A model generated the notes under the pieces. That model worked only from the letters and a program-made list of their open reading frames with translations, was not told where the DNA came from and did not search any database. Of a DNA stretch of 58,861 bases, positions 1-7,575 are shown in pieces; within the stretch, counting starts at the first letter, position 1; each line of letters begins with the position of its first letter. The position numbers were made by a program, and so were the translations under genes. Source of the DNA: Desulfobulbus sp. (GTDB lineage Bacteria > Desulfobacterota > Desulfobulbia > Desulfobulbales > Desulfobulbaceae). The stretch is taken from positions 1 to 58,861 of the forward strand of contig NZ_JAVBXR010000008.1 of assembly GCF_030824455.1 (NCBI RefSeq). The letters are read 5' to 3'.

Positions 1-1
1 T

Positions 2-355
2 CTGCAGACCTCCAAGGCGTGGCGAATCAAGGAAATGCTCCGCTGGGTGCGCCAAGCGCCTACCGTCAGAGGCGCCAAATGGCGGTTGACCACGTTTCTC
101 AATGTCGCCCGATCACTGACCGCCGACATTGATCTGCTCAAACCAGTCCGCAAGGCCCTGCGAACAGTCGAAAAACACCGCGAGGCCATTTGCGCCCGTT
201 GGATCTCGGGGCACAACAACGCCCGAATCGAAGCGCTCAACGGTATCTTCCAGGCGGCCAAATGCAGGGCCAGGGGATATAGAAACGACGACCCCTTCAT
301 CAGCATCATCTACCTGCTGGCCGCACCGATACAGAATTTACTCAAATCCACTTGA
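2..355 (+). CDS. ISL3-type transposase, C-terminal part (cut by window edge)
   Basis: The reading frame is open from the left edge, so this is the C-terminal part of a longer protein of which about 117 residues are visible. The end carries the signature I associate with ISL3-family DDE transposases: a GHNNARIEALN segment, then FQAAKCRARGY and a hydrophobic IIYLLAAP stretch. The final conserved Glu of the DDE triad should be the E of RIEALN. The frame in this part is intact with no internal stops. Whether the upstream half is intact lies outside the window. No terminal inverted repeat could be fixed downstream of the stop. It is the first of three transposase traces in the left 10.6 kb. Confidence 0.8.
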   Translation: MQTSKAWRIKEMLRWVRQAPTVRGAKWRLTTFLNVARSLTADIDLLKPVRKALRTVEKHREAICARWISGHNNARIEALNGIFQAAKCRARGYRNDDPFISIIYLLAAPIQNLLKST

Positions 356-522
356 TTCGTCGAAGAGCCGGAAGAATCTTCAGTGCTTGATTTGGATAAT
401 CAACTTTTTTCAATGCCGGGAGATATCTTTGCCAACGTGGGGGCTAACTTCCTGCGATCACTGAGCAACCTATGAAAAGAACGCCAACTTCTGCAGGACC
501 GGCGTATCGGATTGTTCGAAAA

Positions 523-819
523 TCACTCAGACCTGTGCCAGTAGTAAAACGTCGCGTGGATTCCTTCTGATTGAGCTGTTTGATAACTCGACGATTCATC
601 AGCTCCCAGTCCATCTACCTGCTCTTGAGTCGCTAAATAAGCATCCTTTTCCTCGGTTACCTCCCAACGGTCGGACGAAAGAAAACGAATTGCGGTATCT
701 CTTGCTTCCTGTATATCGGTTGATAACACCCAGATATGAACCGCTGCCCTAGAAACGTGGGCAATCAAAGGATTTTCAAGCTGCGGTTCAACTTCAAAAA
801 TAAAGTGATACGAATTCAT
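523..819 (-). CDS. Hypothetical protein, 98 aa
   Basis: I do not recognise the family. The frame is open to 873, but I start it at the internal ATG at 819 because GAGG sits six bases upstream there, while the longer start has no ribosome site. The product is a small, acidic, soluble protein starting MNSYHFIFEVEP, with a central segment (EARDTAIRFLSSDRWEV) and an aromatic C-terminal end. No signal peptide or membrane segment is visible. It stands alone between the transposase fragment and another orphan gene on the same strand, so context gives no function. Confidence 0.5.
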   Translation of the reverse strand: MNSYHFIFEVEPQLENPLIAHVSRAAVHIWVLSTDIQEARDTAIRFLSSDRWEVTEEKDAYLATQEQVDGLGADESSSYQTAQSEGIHATFYYWHRSE

Positions 820-980
820 ACGAGACCTCAAATATATATTTATCTCCCCTTGTATAAAGGAGGCGTCATCCATTCAGACTATGATGAAGACTCATTTGGT
901 GACTATAACCATAAAATCAGCAATTCAGCCGATGGATTGCTTGGTACGAATCAATTAATATGCCCCTGACTCGATTTACA

Positions 981-1460
981 TTATTCGCTCTTTTTCACAT
1001 CTGAAAAAAGATGGGAAAAATCAACGGGCTCTTCAATATCTTCATTATCTGGAACCCGCGCCTCTCTCTTTTTCCGCTCAATTTCCTCGCGTGCTTCCTT
1101 AAAACGACGTTTGAAATAACATTCGGGAAAATCAGGAGCAGCGAGATAGCCGAAGATATTTTTTCGGGTCCGGCTGATTATTTCGGCAATTAACACCTCC
1201 TTTTCCTCCGCTGAAATAAAATTCCGCTCATTGACATTGGTAAGGACAATCTCTGTCCCTAAGACGGCGCGAATCTCCTCAATCAGTTCCGACTCTCCAC
1301 TCACTAGGCTCCAAAAGGTTTCCGGGACCGAGACCACTGCATCGTAGCGCACTGTAACCTGCCAGCGATCACCAGCCACCCTGCGGGATTCATCATAGAA
1401 CCGTATCACAACACCGTTTGCGAGTTGCTCATCTTCCAGGTGTTTCACTTCAGATTTCAT
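981..1460 (-). CDS. Hypothetical protein, 159 aa
   Basis: The family is unrecognised. The protein is soluble, charged, and starts MKSEVKHLEDEQLANG. The middle reads like an alpha/beta domain, with alternating hydrophobic strands around residues 17-50. The last third is a Lys/Arg/Glu-rich helix (around FKEAREEIERKKREAR) followed by an acidic tail. An AGGAAA sequence precedes the ATG. The gene lies on the same strand as the 98-residue orphan downstream, about 160 bases away, so the two could share a transcript. No catalytic motif is visible. Confidence 0.55.
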   Translation of the reverse strand: MKSEVKHLEDEQLANGVVIRFYDESRRVAGDRWQVTVRYDAVVSVPETFWSLVSGESELIEEIRAVLGTEIVLTNVNERNFISAEEKEVLIAEIISRTRKNIFGYLAAPDFPECYFKRRFKEAREEIERKKREARVPDNEDIEEPVDFSHLFSDVKKSE

Positions 1461-1842
1461 TTTTTACGATTTCCTTGTCACTTCGGGCAGTCCCGGTATA
1501 TTGCAGAGAAGGCAATCATTTTTTCGTCATCTTCCATATTTAAAACTATATGATCCATCGCGCATTGCATACTCAGTGCCTCTTGAGTGGTATAATTATT
1601 GACGCAGGCAGCAGTCAGAAGTCGCCCCCCACAGGAAGAATCGATGTCTTGACGAGTAGTTAACGCTATCCCAATCAAGGTGAACAGGAGATGGACCAGT
1701 TAAAGCGGCGCACGGTGAGCTGCCTTTTGCCATCTCGGTGCTGATTGCGGGCCTCGGTCCAGAATTCCGATACAAGCATGAACAAAGTGGTGCAGGCTGA
1801 ATGGGGCAACGGGCCATGGACGGGTAATGTGACAAAGTAGAA
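1461..1842. other. No convincing gene
   Basis: This stretch of about 380 bases holds only short frames. A minus frame (1478-1678) begins with TTG, has no ribosome site and resembles nothing I know. A plus frame at about 1695-1790 could be a decayed gene end but is too short to assign. It probably contains the 3' untranslated end of the ABC operon to its right. Confidence 0.4.
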
Positions 1843-2577
1843 CTAATCATAGCGCGTTATTCTTCCCAAAAACTGCTGGAGCTGAACGCTTTCCGGCTGA
1901 TTAAACAGGCGATCGACACTGCCGCTTTCTCTGATTTTTCCCTCTGCTACAAAGAGACAGTGATCTGCCGCTGTACGGGCAAATCCCATGTGATGGGTTA
2001 TCAGCAGGAGATCGCGGCCCTCATCTTGTAGTTCGCTGATAATATCAAGCACCTCTGAAGTTATCTCCGGGTCGAGGGCCGAAGTGGGTTCGTCGAAGAG
2101 CAAAAATCGTGGTTTGATGGCGATGGCGCGGGCAATGGCCACCCGTTGTTGCTGGCCGCCGGATAACTGGGCCGGTTTCTTGTCGGCATGGGCCGTCAAT
2201 TGAAAGCGTTTCAGGATGGCCTGGGCCGTTGCAAGGGCCTGCTTGTGCTCATATCCTTGCGCCTGCTCAAGCGGCAGGATGATATTGTCAAGCGCACTCA
2301 GGTGCGGAAAGAGATTGAAGGCCTGGAAGACCGTGCCGATGCTGCGACGATGGATAAGTAGGCTTGCTTCATCAAAAAGCAGCGGCTTGCCGTTGATGCA
2401 TATTTGCCCGGAATCAGGTCGTTCCAGGCCGGCAATCGTGCGCAGCAGGGTTGTCTTTCCGCCTCCCGATGGGCCAATGATGACGAGGGCGTGGACATCA
2501 GGCAGTTCAATGGAGATATCGTCCAGCACTCGGTGGCCATTATAGGATTTGCTGAGATGAGCGAGGCTAAGTTGCAT
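1843..2577 (-). CDS. Polar amino-acid ABC transporter, ATP-binding protein
   Basis: This is the ATPase subunit of a PAAT-family amino-acid importer (GlnQ/HisP type), 244 residues, a normal length. Visible motifs in order are Walker A GPSGGGKTT near residue 36, a Q-loop (VFQAFNLFPH), signature LSGGQQQR, Walker B FLLFDEPTSALD and the switch histidine in LLLITHHM. It sits on the cytoplasmic face and drives the permease encoded just upstream; the two genes overlap by 11 bases, implying coupled translation. It is the last gene of a three-gene operon on the minus strand: binding protein, permease, ATPase. The substrate cannot be read from this subunit. Confidence 0.92.
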   Translation of the reverse strand: MQLSLAHLSKSYNGHRVLDDISIELPDVHALVIIGPSGGGKTTLLRTIAGLERPDSGQICINGKPLLFDEASLLIHRRSIGTVFQAFNLFPHLSALDNIILPLEQAQGYEHKQALATAQAILKRFQLTAHADKKPAQLSGGQQQRVAIARAIAIKPRFLLFDEPTSALDPEITSEVLDIISELQDEGRDLLLITHHMGFARTAADHCLFVAEGKIRESGSVDRLFNQPESVQLQQFLGRITRYD

Positions 2578-3355
2578 AGCGAAATTTCTGTTCCAGGTGG
2601 CGGCTGAACAGGGAAATGGGGAGGGTCAACAGAAGATACCCCACGGCCAGCGGCAGGTAGCTTTCCAGGGTGCTGAAGGTAAAGGCGTTGACCTCCTGGG
2701 CGTTGAGGGTGAATTCGCTGACGGCAATGATCGAAAGCAGCGAGGAGTCCTTGACCAGCGAGGCGAATTGACCGGCCAGGGGGGGCAGAATCCGCCGCAC
2801 CACCTGGGGGAGGATGACAAAACGGTAGGTCTGAAAGGTCGTCAGGCCAATGGCGCGCGCTGATTCTAATTGGGATTCGCCGATGCTCTCGATGCCCGCC
2901 CGAATAATCTCGCTCAGATAGGCCCCGGCGAAGAAGGCCAGGGTCAGAATGCCGACCACATAGCGATTATTGATGCCAAAGGCATCCGCCACCACGTAGA
3001 AAAAGACCAGAATCTGCACCAGAAGCGGGGTGCCGCGCACCCCTTCGATATAGAGGATGGCCAGATAGCGCAACGGCAACAGGCGGGAGCGGCGTGCGAG
3101 GGCGAAAAAGACGCTGATCAGCAGGCTGAGGCTAAGCGCCGCGACTGAAATCAGCAGAGTGGTCATCCACCCGTGCAGAAATTTTTGCCGATACTGCCAG
3201 ACCGCAGTCCAGTTCCACCCATACTGTAACTGGCTGAAGGAAAAAAAGAAGAGAGCCGAGAGCAGGAGGAGGACCAAGACAAAGGCCATAAGCCGGGAGA
3301 TCAGCGACGGCGCGTCATTGTCCGGCATCCGCCACAAGGTTGTCAACCTGCCCAT
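2567..3355 (-). CDS. Polar amino-acid ABC transporter, permease
   Basis: The 262-residue inner-membrane permease belongs to the HisM/GlnP type. After a short polar N-terminus there is a first membrane helix (residues about 23-44), then several more, with the family's EAA-like segment around RAIGLTTFQTYRFVILPQ that contacts the ATPase. The family normally has one domain of about five helices, which fits. The ATG at 3355 follows an AGGA sequence and is only 15 bases from the end of the binding-protein gene. With a single permease gene, the transporter most likely uses a homodimer. Confidence 0.9.
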   Translation of the reverse strand: MGRLTTLWRMPDNDAPSLISRLMAFVLVLLLLSALFFFSFSQLQYGWNWTAVWQYRQKFLHGWMTTLLISVAALSLSLLISVFFALARRSRLLPLRYLAILYIEGVRGTPLLVQILVFFYVVADAFGINNRYVVGILTLAFFAGAYLSEIIRAGIESIGESQLESARAIGLTTFQTYRFVILPQVVRRILPPLAGQFASLVKDSSLLSIIAVSEFTLNAQEVNAFTFSTLESYLPLAVGYLLLTLPISLFSRHLEQKFRYAT

Positions 3356-3370
3356 TTTTTTCCTGGGCGG

Positions 3371-4192
3371 TTACAGGAAAAACGGATAGCCGAGGCGCTT
3401 GAATTCCTGTTTCTGCTCCAGAAGCCAGGTGTCGCCGAGCTTTTCAAAGCCGCCCTTGGCCCGATAATCCTTGAGAAAAATATTGATCTCCTCCTTGAGG
3501 GCGGTGTTGTCTTTGCGGATACCAATGGCCCATGATTCCTGCTGAAAGGGTTGGAGGATGGCGCGGGTGGTCTGCGGGTTGCGCTTCCAGTTGCTGTAGG
3601 TGGACATCTGGTCGTAAATGAAGGCATCGGCCTTGCCCTGGACGACCTCAAGCAGGGCCGCCGCCTCCTTGTCAAGGACCAGGACCTTGGTCTTTTTCAA
3701 TTCTTTGCTGGCATAGTTGTGCCCGGTCGTTCCTTTCTTCACGGCAACCGTCATGCCGGCCTGGTCAAGATCAGCAATGGTTTGCACCGCAGAATCTTTG
3801 CGCACCAGTAAACAGAGCCCGGTTTGCAGATAGGGCTTGGAAAAGTCGATTGACTGTGCCCGTTCTGGTGTAGCGGTCATTGAGGAAAGGATGATGTCGA
3901 TCTTGCCGGTTTTGAGGGCGGGGATGAGGCCGTCAAAACTCATGTTCTCTATCTTGATCTCCCTGCCCAGGCTTATGCCAAGCGCCTTGGCTAGATCGAC
4001 ACTGACGCCTGCCGGTTGGCCGGTGGTGTCGGTCATCTCAAACGGGGGGTAGGCAAGCTCCATCCCGACTTTCAACGGTCCCTGCTGTTCAGCCGCAAAG
4101 CTGGAGGCGGCAAACCCGGCAACAAGCAAAAGCGGCCAAAGGCACTTCAGGATTTTCTTGAAGAATGGACGGGTGCAGGTGGCGCGATTCAT
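3371..4192 (-). CDS. Amino-acid ABC transporter, periplasmic substrate-binding protein
   Basis: A solute-binding protein of family 3 (SBP_bac_3), 273 residues. I start at the ATG at 4192, preceded by AGGAG, rather than the open-frame start at 4267. This puts the Lys-rich n-region and hydrophobic core of a signal peptide at the N-terminus, with likely cleavage after SSFA near residue 34. Family landmarks are KVGMELAYPPFEM, the GLIPALKTGKIDIILSSMTATPERA segment and a C-terminal lobe ending in LEQKQEFKRLGYPF. It captures an amino acid in the periplasm for the permease and ATPase encoded downstream. The 5' flank is a dead transposase, so the operon may have moved with, or been interrupted by, that element. 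Confidence 0.9.
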   Translation of the reverse strand: MNRATCTRPFFKKILKCLWPLLLVAGFAASSFAAEQQGPLKVGMELAYPPFEMTDTTGQPAGVSVDLAKALGISLGREIKIENMSFDGLIPALKTGKIDIILSSMTATPERAQSIDFSKPYLQTGLCLLVRKDSAVQTIADLDQAGMTVAVKKGTTGHNYASKELKKTKVLVLDKEAAALLEVVQGKADAFIYDQMSTYSNWKRNPQTTRAILQPFQQESWAIGIRKDNTALKEEINIFLKDYRAKGGFEKLGDTWLLEQKQEFKRLGYPFFL

Positions 4193-4258
4193 GGGCAAGT
4201 GCTCCTGTGTTTGGAGGGTGTGAAAAAAAGCTTTCTTGACTGGGTAGCAAAATGTAAG

Positions 4259-4491
4259 GCGGAGCAACAGCCGGTATGGATCATTACCAGGCCCGAGGCT
4301 GGCTGGCCTAGCATCATCATATAGGCATGGTGATGATGTCCATGCTCTTTCTGCCGAAAACCGGAAGAGAATAGAAGGAGTCGCACTCGTTGTTCAGTTG
4401 TGCCGACATAGCCTCGTTGCTTGCGCACTTTCTTCCACGACGCGATATTACCCCCGAAGAGGTCCTCCGGCAAATGGAAGAGAGTTATTGA
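4259..4491 (+). pseudogene. Transposase remnant (IS4/IS701-like C-terminus) with stop codons
   Basis: Read in the frame of position 4276, the plus strand gives MDHYQARGWLA, a TAG stop, then HHHIGMVMMSMLFL, a second TAG, and a tail with SCADIASLLAHFLPRRDITP, ending at TGA 4489-4491. This is the C-terminal pattern of DDE transposases of the IS4/IS701 type (the Y..RGW..WHHH..M block, where the Trp after LA is replaced by a stop). Two in-frame stops and loss of the N-terminal two thirds make it a dead fragment. It sits directly upstream of the ABC operon on the opposite strand. Confidence 0.7.
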
Positions 4492-4682
4492 TAAAGAAAA
4501 TCTATCGGCAACATTACATGAATTGCCGAGTGGGAGTGGAGTTATTAACCAGTTTATTGATTGCCGAACATAAAACTAGTGAATAACTACCTATAATTAC
4601 ATGCGTTTTAAAACGATCAAATGTTCGCTAATTTATGAACTGATTAATAGGTGTTAGGGGCATCCATCGAGGTCTTGCTGCT

Positions 4683-5642
4683 TCAAGGTACACTTGGAAG
4701 CAGGCGAATTATTCCACCATAGTGCTCATCGTCTGTTCCTACGAATACTTGCTTGCCACTCTTCTCTGATTCGCGCACAGTGATGCTCTCTACTTTCAAT
4801 CCATCCAAGGTCGCCAGCCTCTTGCTCTCACCCAATTGAACCAGTGGATTGCCATTTTTATCAGCAATCATTTTTCCAATCCGCCAAGCTACGCTTCGGA
4901 ACGGACCGTCATCGTTTCCCGGATCATAGGCAGATGCGCTGTAAATAAAACCATCGGTATCAACCGCCAAAGCTACAATGGGTCGAGCACCCTTCCCGAC
5001 GGGATCGACTCCTTCATAAGTAACTTCCTTGAATGGGCCGAATTCCAGCGGATGCAATGAAAGCGTGGCCCATTTGATTTTCGTTGCCGCAAGGCCCTCC
5101 GCACGTTCCGCGTACAGATACACCAATTGCTGGCCAACTTGGCAAACCTCGGTGGCCTCGACATTCTCGACGGGCACAGGCCAAGGAACCTGAGACTCGA
5201 TCTTCAGCGTATCGTTAGTGTACACAGCGAAGAAGATCCGTCGAGCCCCTTCACCTTCCTGCCCGCTTTCAGCAAACAAAAATCCCCTACCGCCCGGGAT
5301 ACGGCTAACGCTTTCCAAATCGCTGCTGGGCCCATCAGGTCCAGGAAACTCTAAATCCAGAGACTGCCAGGTGACTCCCTCGAGCTCCGATTTAGGAAGA
5401 TGCACAAGGCTGACCCGGGGCCAGTATTTTTTCTCCGAATTGCGTTTGGCATCATGGACGCCGATAAAGAGGTCATCCTTAACCCAAGCCAGTCCGCTCA
5501 AATCGGGCAATGTTGATGCTCGAATGACGTCTGGAGGATGAGCAAGAATTGTCGTCGCGCAACCAAACAGTATCACTGCACTCAGCGCGAGTGTAACGAA
5601 AGAAAAATTCTGGCCACGAATTTTAATGTCGCGAGCATTCAT
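4683..5642 (-). CDS. Exported protein of unknown function, probable beta-propeller-like fold
   Basis: The protein has 319 residues and a clear signal peptide: a basic start and a hydrophobic run at about 14-33. The end of the run contains LFGC, which could be read as a weak lipobox, but cleavage after ILA is as likely. The mature part has recurring strand-like blocks with phrases such as LSGLAWVKDDLFIGVHD, DLESVSRIPGGRGFLFAESG and ALAVDTDGFIYSAS, reminiscent of esterase-like phytase or SdiA-regulated type propellers. No catalytic motif can be assigned. AAGGAG precedes the ATG. It is the first of three neighbouring secreted-protein genes on this strand. Confidence 0.6.
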   Translation of the reverse strand: MNARDIKIRGQNFSFVTLALSAVILFGCATTILAHPPDVIRASTLPDLSGLAWVKDDLFIGVHDAKRNSEKKYWPRVSLVHLPKSELEGVTWQSLDLEFPGPDGPSSDLESVSRIPGGRGFLFAESGQEGEGARRIFFAVYTNDTLKIESQVPWPVPVENVEATEVCQVGQQLVYLYAERAEGLAATKIKWATLSLHPLEFGPFKEVTYEGVDPVGKGARPIVALAVDTDGFIYSASAYDPGNDDGPFRSVAWRIGKMIADKNGNPLVQLGESKRLATLDGLKVESITVRESEKSGKQVFVGTDDEHYGGIIRLLPSVP

Positions 5643-5732
5643 GGTTTGACTCCTTGTGAAGGCGGCACATGGGCCGAATCACGCTTTCCGCTTGGATCTC
5701 GTTGACAGGTACAGCTCATTTGTTCGTGTTTG

Positions 5733-6206
5733 TTATTTTAACCGCTTCCAATTGTGCCAAATATGTCCCGATCCCGTTTCTGTGCCAAACTTTTTAGGCA
5801 CAGTCAGTGCTGCAGGATCGAAGCTTACCTTGTATTGATCTGGACCCTCAAATTCATAGATTGAAATAACAGTCTTCCCTGCATAGGGTCCATTGACGCG
5901 AACCCAATGCATTTCCTTGGGATTCTTAGTCACATCCAGTTTCGTGATAGAAGCAACGATCACTTCTTTATGTTGATGAGGACTGAAGAGTTCGACTTTA
6001 TTCCCGACGACGGTGATTTTGTTCTGTTTGACATGTTCTTCAGGCACCTTTTTCCCGTCCATCTCCCCTGAAATCATAACCCAGGTGCCTTGAAATTTTT
6101 GGAGCTCTGTATCAGTACTCTTTTCTTGCGTTTGTGCGACAGCAAACGTCGATGCTGACCATAAGAATGTCATAACGGTTGCAAATACGAAAATTTTAGA
6201 ACGCAT
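5733..6206 (-). CDS. Exported TIGR03067-like domain protein
   Basis: 157 residues with a signal peptide (cleavage likely after VAQ near residue 25) and one domain. The line LQKFQGTWVMISGEMDGKKV, then a lysine-rich strand, then GKTVISIYEFEGPDQYKVSFD and a final GTETGSG, matches the TIGR03067 domain. That family is strongly expanded in Planctomycetes and rarer elsewhere. Its biochemical role is unknown. A long AAAGGAGAAGGG ribosome site precedes the ATG. Its start region is overlapped by the broken end of the upstream glycine-zipper gene. A planctomycete-type domain in this background hints at transfer, which is inference. Confidence 0.7.
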   Translation of the reverse strand: MRSKIFVFATVMTFLWSASTFAVAQTQEKSTDTELQKFQGTWVMISGEMDGKKVPEEHVKQNKITVVGNKVELFSPHQHKEVIVASITKLDVTKNPKEMHWVRVNGPYAGKTVISIYEFEGPDQYKVSFDPAALTVPKKFGTETGSGHIWHNWKRLK

Positions 6207-6481
6207 AGCCCTTCTCCTTTGTTAATTTTGTATAAGTGCAGATAGAAGTGGCTCGCTGCACCTGCCATGGCGCCAGTTGCCGCACCGCGCGCTCGACCAC
6301 CCTTCTCTGATTGCACTGAAGTGGTTGCGGCGTTGGGGGCGTAACCAGTTTGTTGCCCAGCGATGCTGCGGCATTCAGCCTGTGCCTGTTCCAGCGAAAG
6401 TTGGCACTGAGCGTTCGTCGAACCGCCCAAGATGAGGGAAAAAACTCCGATAGCAACTGAAATTGACTTAAGATTTAGCAT
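6170..6481 (-). pseudogene. Glycine-zipper exported protein, truncated at its C-terminus
   Basis: The gene begins well: AGGAGG lies upstream of the ATG, followed by a signal peptide (cleavage near TNA at residue 24), then a CRSIAGQQTGYAP region and the start of a glycine-zipper segment, GGRARGAATGAMAGAA. Proteins of this type normally continue with several more Gly/Ala turns. Here the frame instead runs into a tail (from SHFYLHLYK) encoded by the leader and first codons of the next gene, and overlaps that gene by 37 bases. I read this as a deletion that removed the second half of the zipper domain. A short functional form cannot be excluded. Confidence 0.55.
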
Positions 6482-6767
6482 GGTTTTCCTCCTGCGAGTT
6501 TTTTGAATTCACGCCTCGAGTTACGGGGGATAGGCAGATCACCAAGGCGTACTCATAGCGAACAGAGCTGTTCTGCCATTTGGAAAGGCGTGGGTATGGA
6601 TGTCGAGGACACCGGCCATAAACCTTCTCCTGATTATTGGTTCCGGTCGATTTCTGGTGGTGTACGTATTTCGTCGACATTGCCTCGCAACCTATTGTTT
6701 TTACAAACATGGCGACAATGTCGCGCCAGAATGTTCAAGTTGCTAATTTTTCGTTTTTCAACACTGC

Positions 6768-7553
6768 TCAATAAAAAGAGATTCGTTCTGGGTCACCAAT
6801 GGCTGACCGGATGAGCAAAAGATGAATTTGAGATTCCAATTCTTCTTTTTTGCGCTCAAAATATTCATCCCAATCGTTAATGTGACTTAACAGCTGGAAA
6901 ATTTTATCTTTTTCTATTCTTTCCAGTTCATTTTCAATGTGCACTTTTTCAGTCTTCAAGCTATCTATCTTTTTTTTGAGCAGCGCTTTGTCATTCATAA
7001 CCTCAAAATTACTAGCAAGACATTCCCCGTTCTGCAAGGCTTCCAGAATCTTTTTTACGGCCTCTTGGTCGCCTTTCGCATATGCGGTGCTAAGTGTTTT
7101 AAAAATCTCCTCAGCTTTCTTTTTCTTGCCTTCACCAACAGTGTCCGGATGACACAAACGACCTGCTAGGCGATAATTTTTCCTTATTTCCGCCCTGTCC
7201 CTTGCTTTTAATTCTGCAATTGGCTGACTGAAGATCTCGTCATGCTGCTTTCCAAACGATTCTGAGGCGTTCGTTAATTTTTCATAAGCATCATCATTGG
7301 AACTGTCGGGTGATTTAGGCTCAAACATAAACAAGCGTTCCTCCCGAAGTTTCACGAGTTTTTTGATAAGTTCACCGAGCCTTCGGTTGCACTCTTCGTT
7401 GAATGTATGAATCATGCTGAGGTATTCCGCCTTGGCATTAGCGAGCTCTTGAATATTGCGCTCAAGAGTTAACAGCTCGATTCGAAGTCCGGGGAGCGCT
7501 GCATCTTCGCAGGTAACAATGTCACTGGATAGGGCTAGATCCTCTTCTATCAT
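6768..7553 (-). CDS. J-domain protein with coiled-coil flanks
   Basis: About 261 residues from the ATG at 7553; a TTG at 7586 overlapping the cyuP stop is the alternative start, and neither has a good ribosome site. Near the middle is a DnaJ-like J domain: a basic helix (DRAEIRKNYRLAGRLC), the diagnostic HPD tripeptide, and a helix with AEEIFKTLSTAYAKGD. Long heptad-like helices flank it on both sides, the second being strongly Lys/Glu-rich (roughly residues 190-240). There is no Gly/Phe region or zinc finger, so it is a type III J protein that probably recruits an Hsp70 to a dedicated client. It follows cyuA-cyuP with overlap or near-overlap and could be co-transcribed, though nothing known links it to cysteine metabolism. 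Confidence 0.75.
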   Translation of the reverse strand: MIEEDLALSSDIVTCEDAALPGLRIELLTLERNIQELANAKAEYLSMIHTFNEECNRRLGELIKKLVKLREERLFMFEPKSPDSSNDDAYEKLTNASESFGKQHDEIFSQPIAELKARDRAEIRKNYRLAGRLCHPDTVGEGKKKKAEEIFKTLSTAYAKGDQEAVKKILEALQNGECLASNFEVMNDKALLKKKIDSLKTEKVHIENELERIEKDKIFQLLSHINDWDEYFERKKEELESQIHLLLIRSAIGDPERISFY

Positions 7554-7575
7554 TTGGGTAGGTAAACCAAAAATC

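Noticed and set aside
1478-1678. Minus-strand frame of 66 codons
   Set aside because: TTG start, no ribosome site, no recognised family; could be a decayed gene end, but cannot be supported.
6468-6710. Minus-strand frame of 80 codons upstream of the glycine-zipper gene
   Set aside because: It overlaps the ribosome site and start of the zipper gene and has no start signals of its own.
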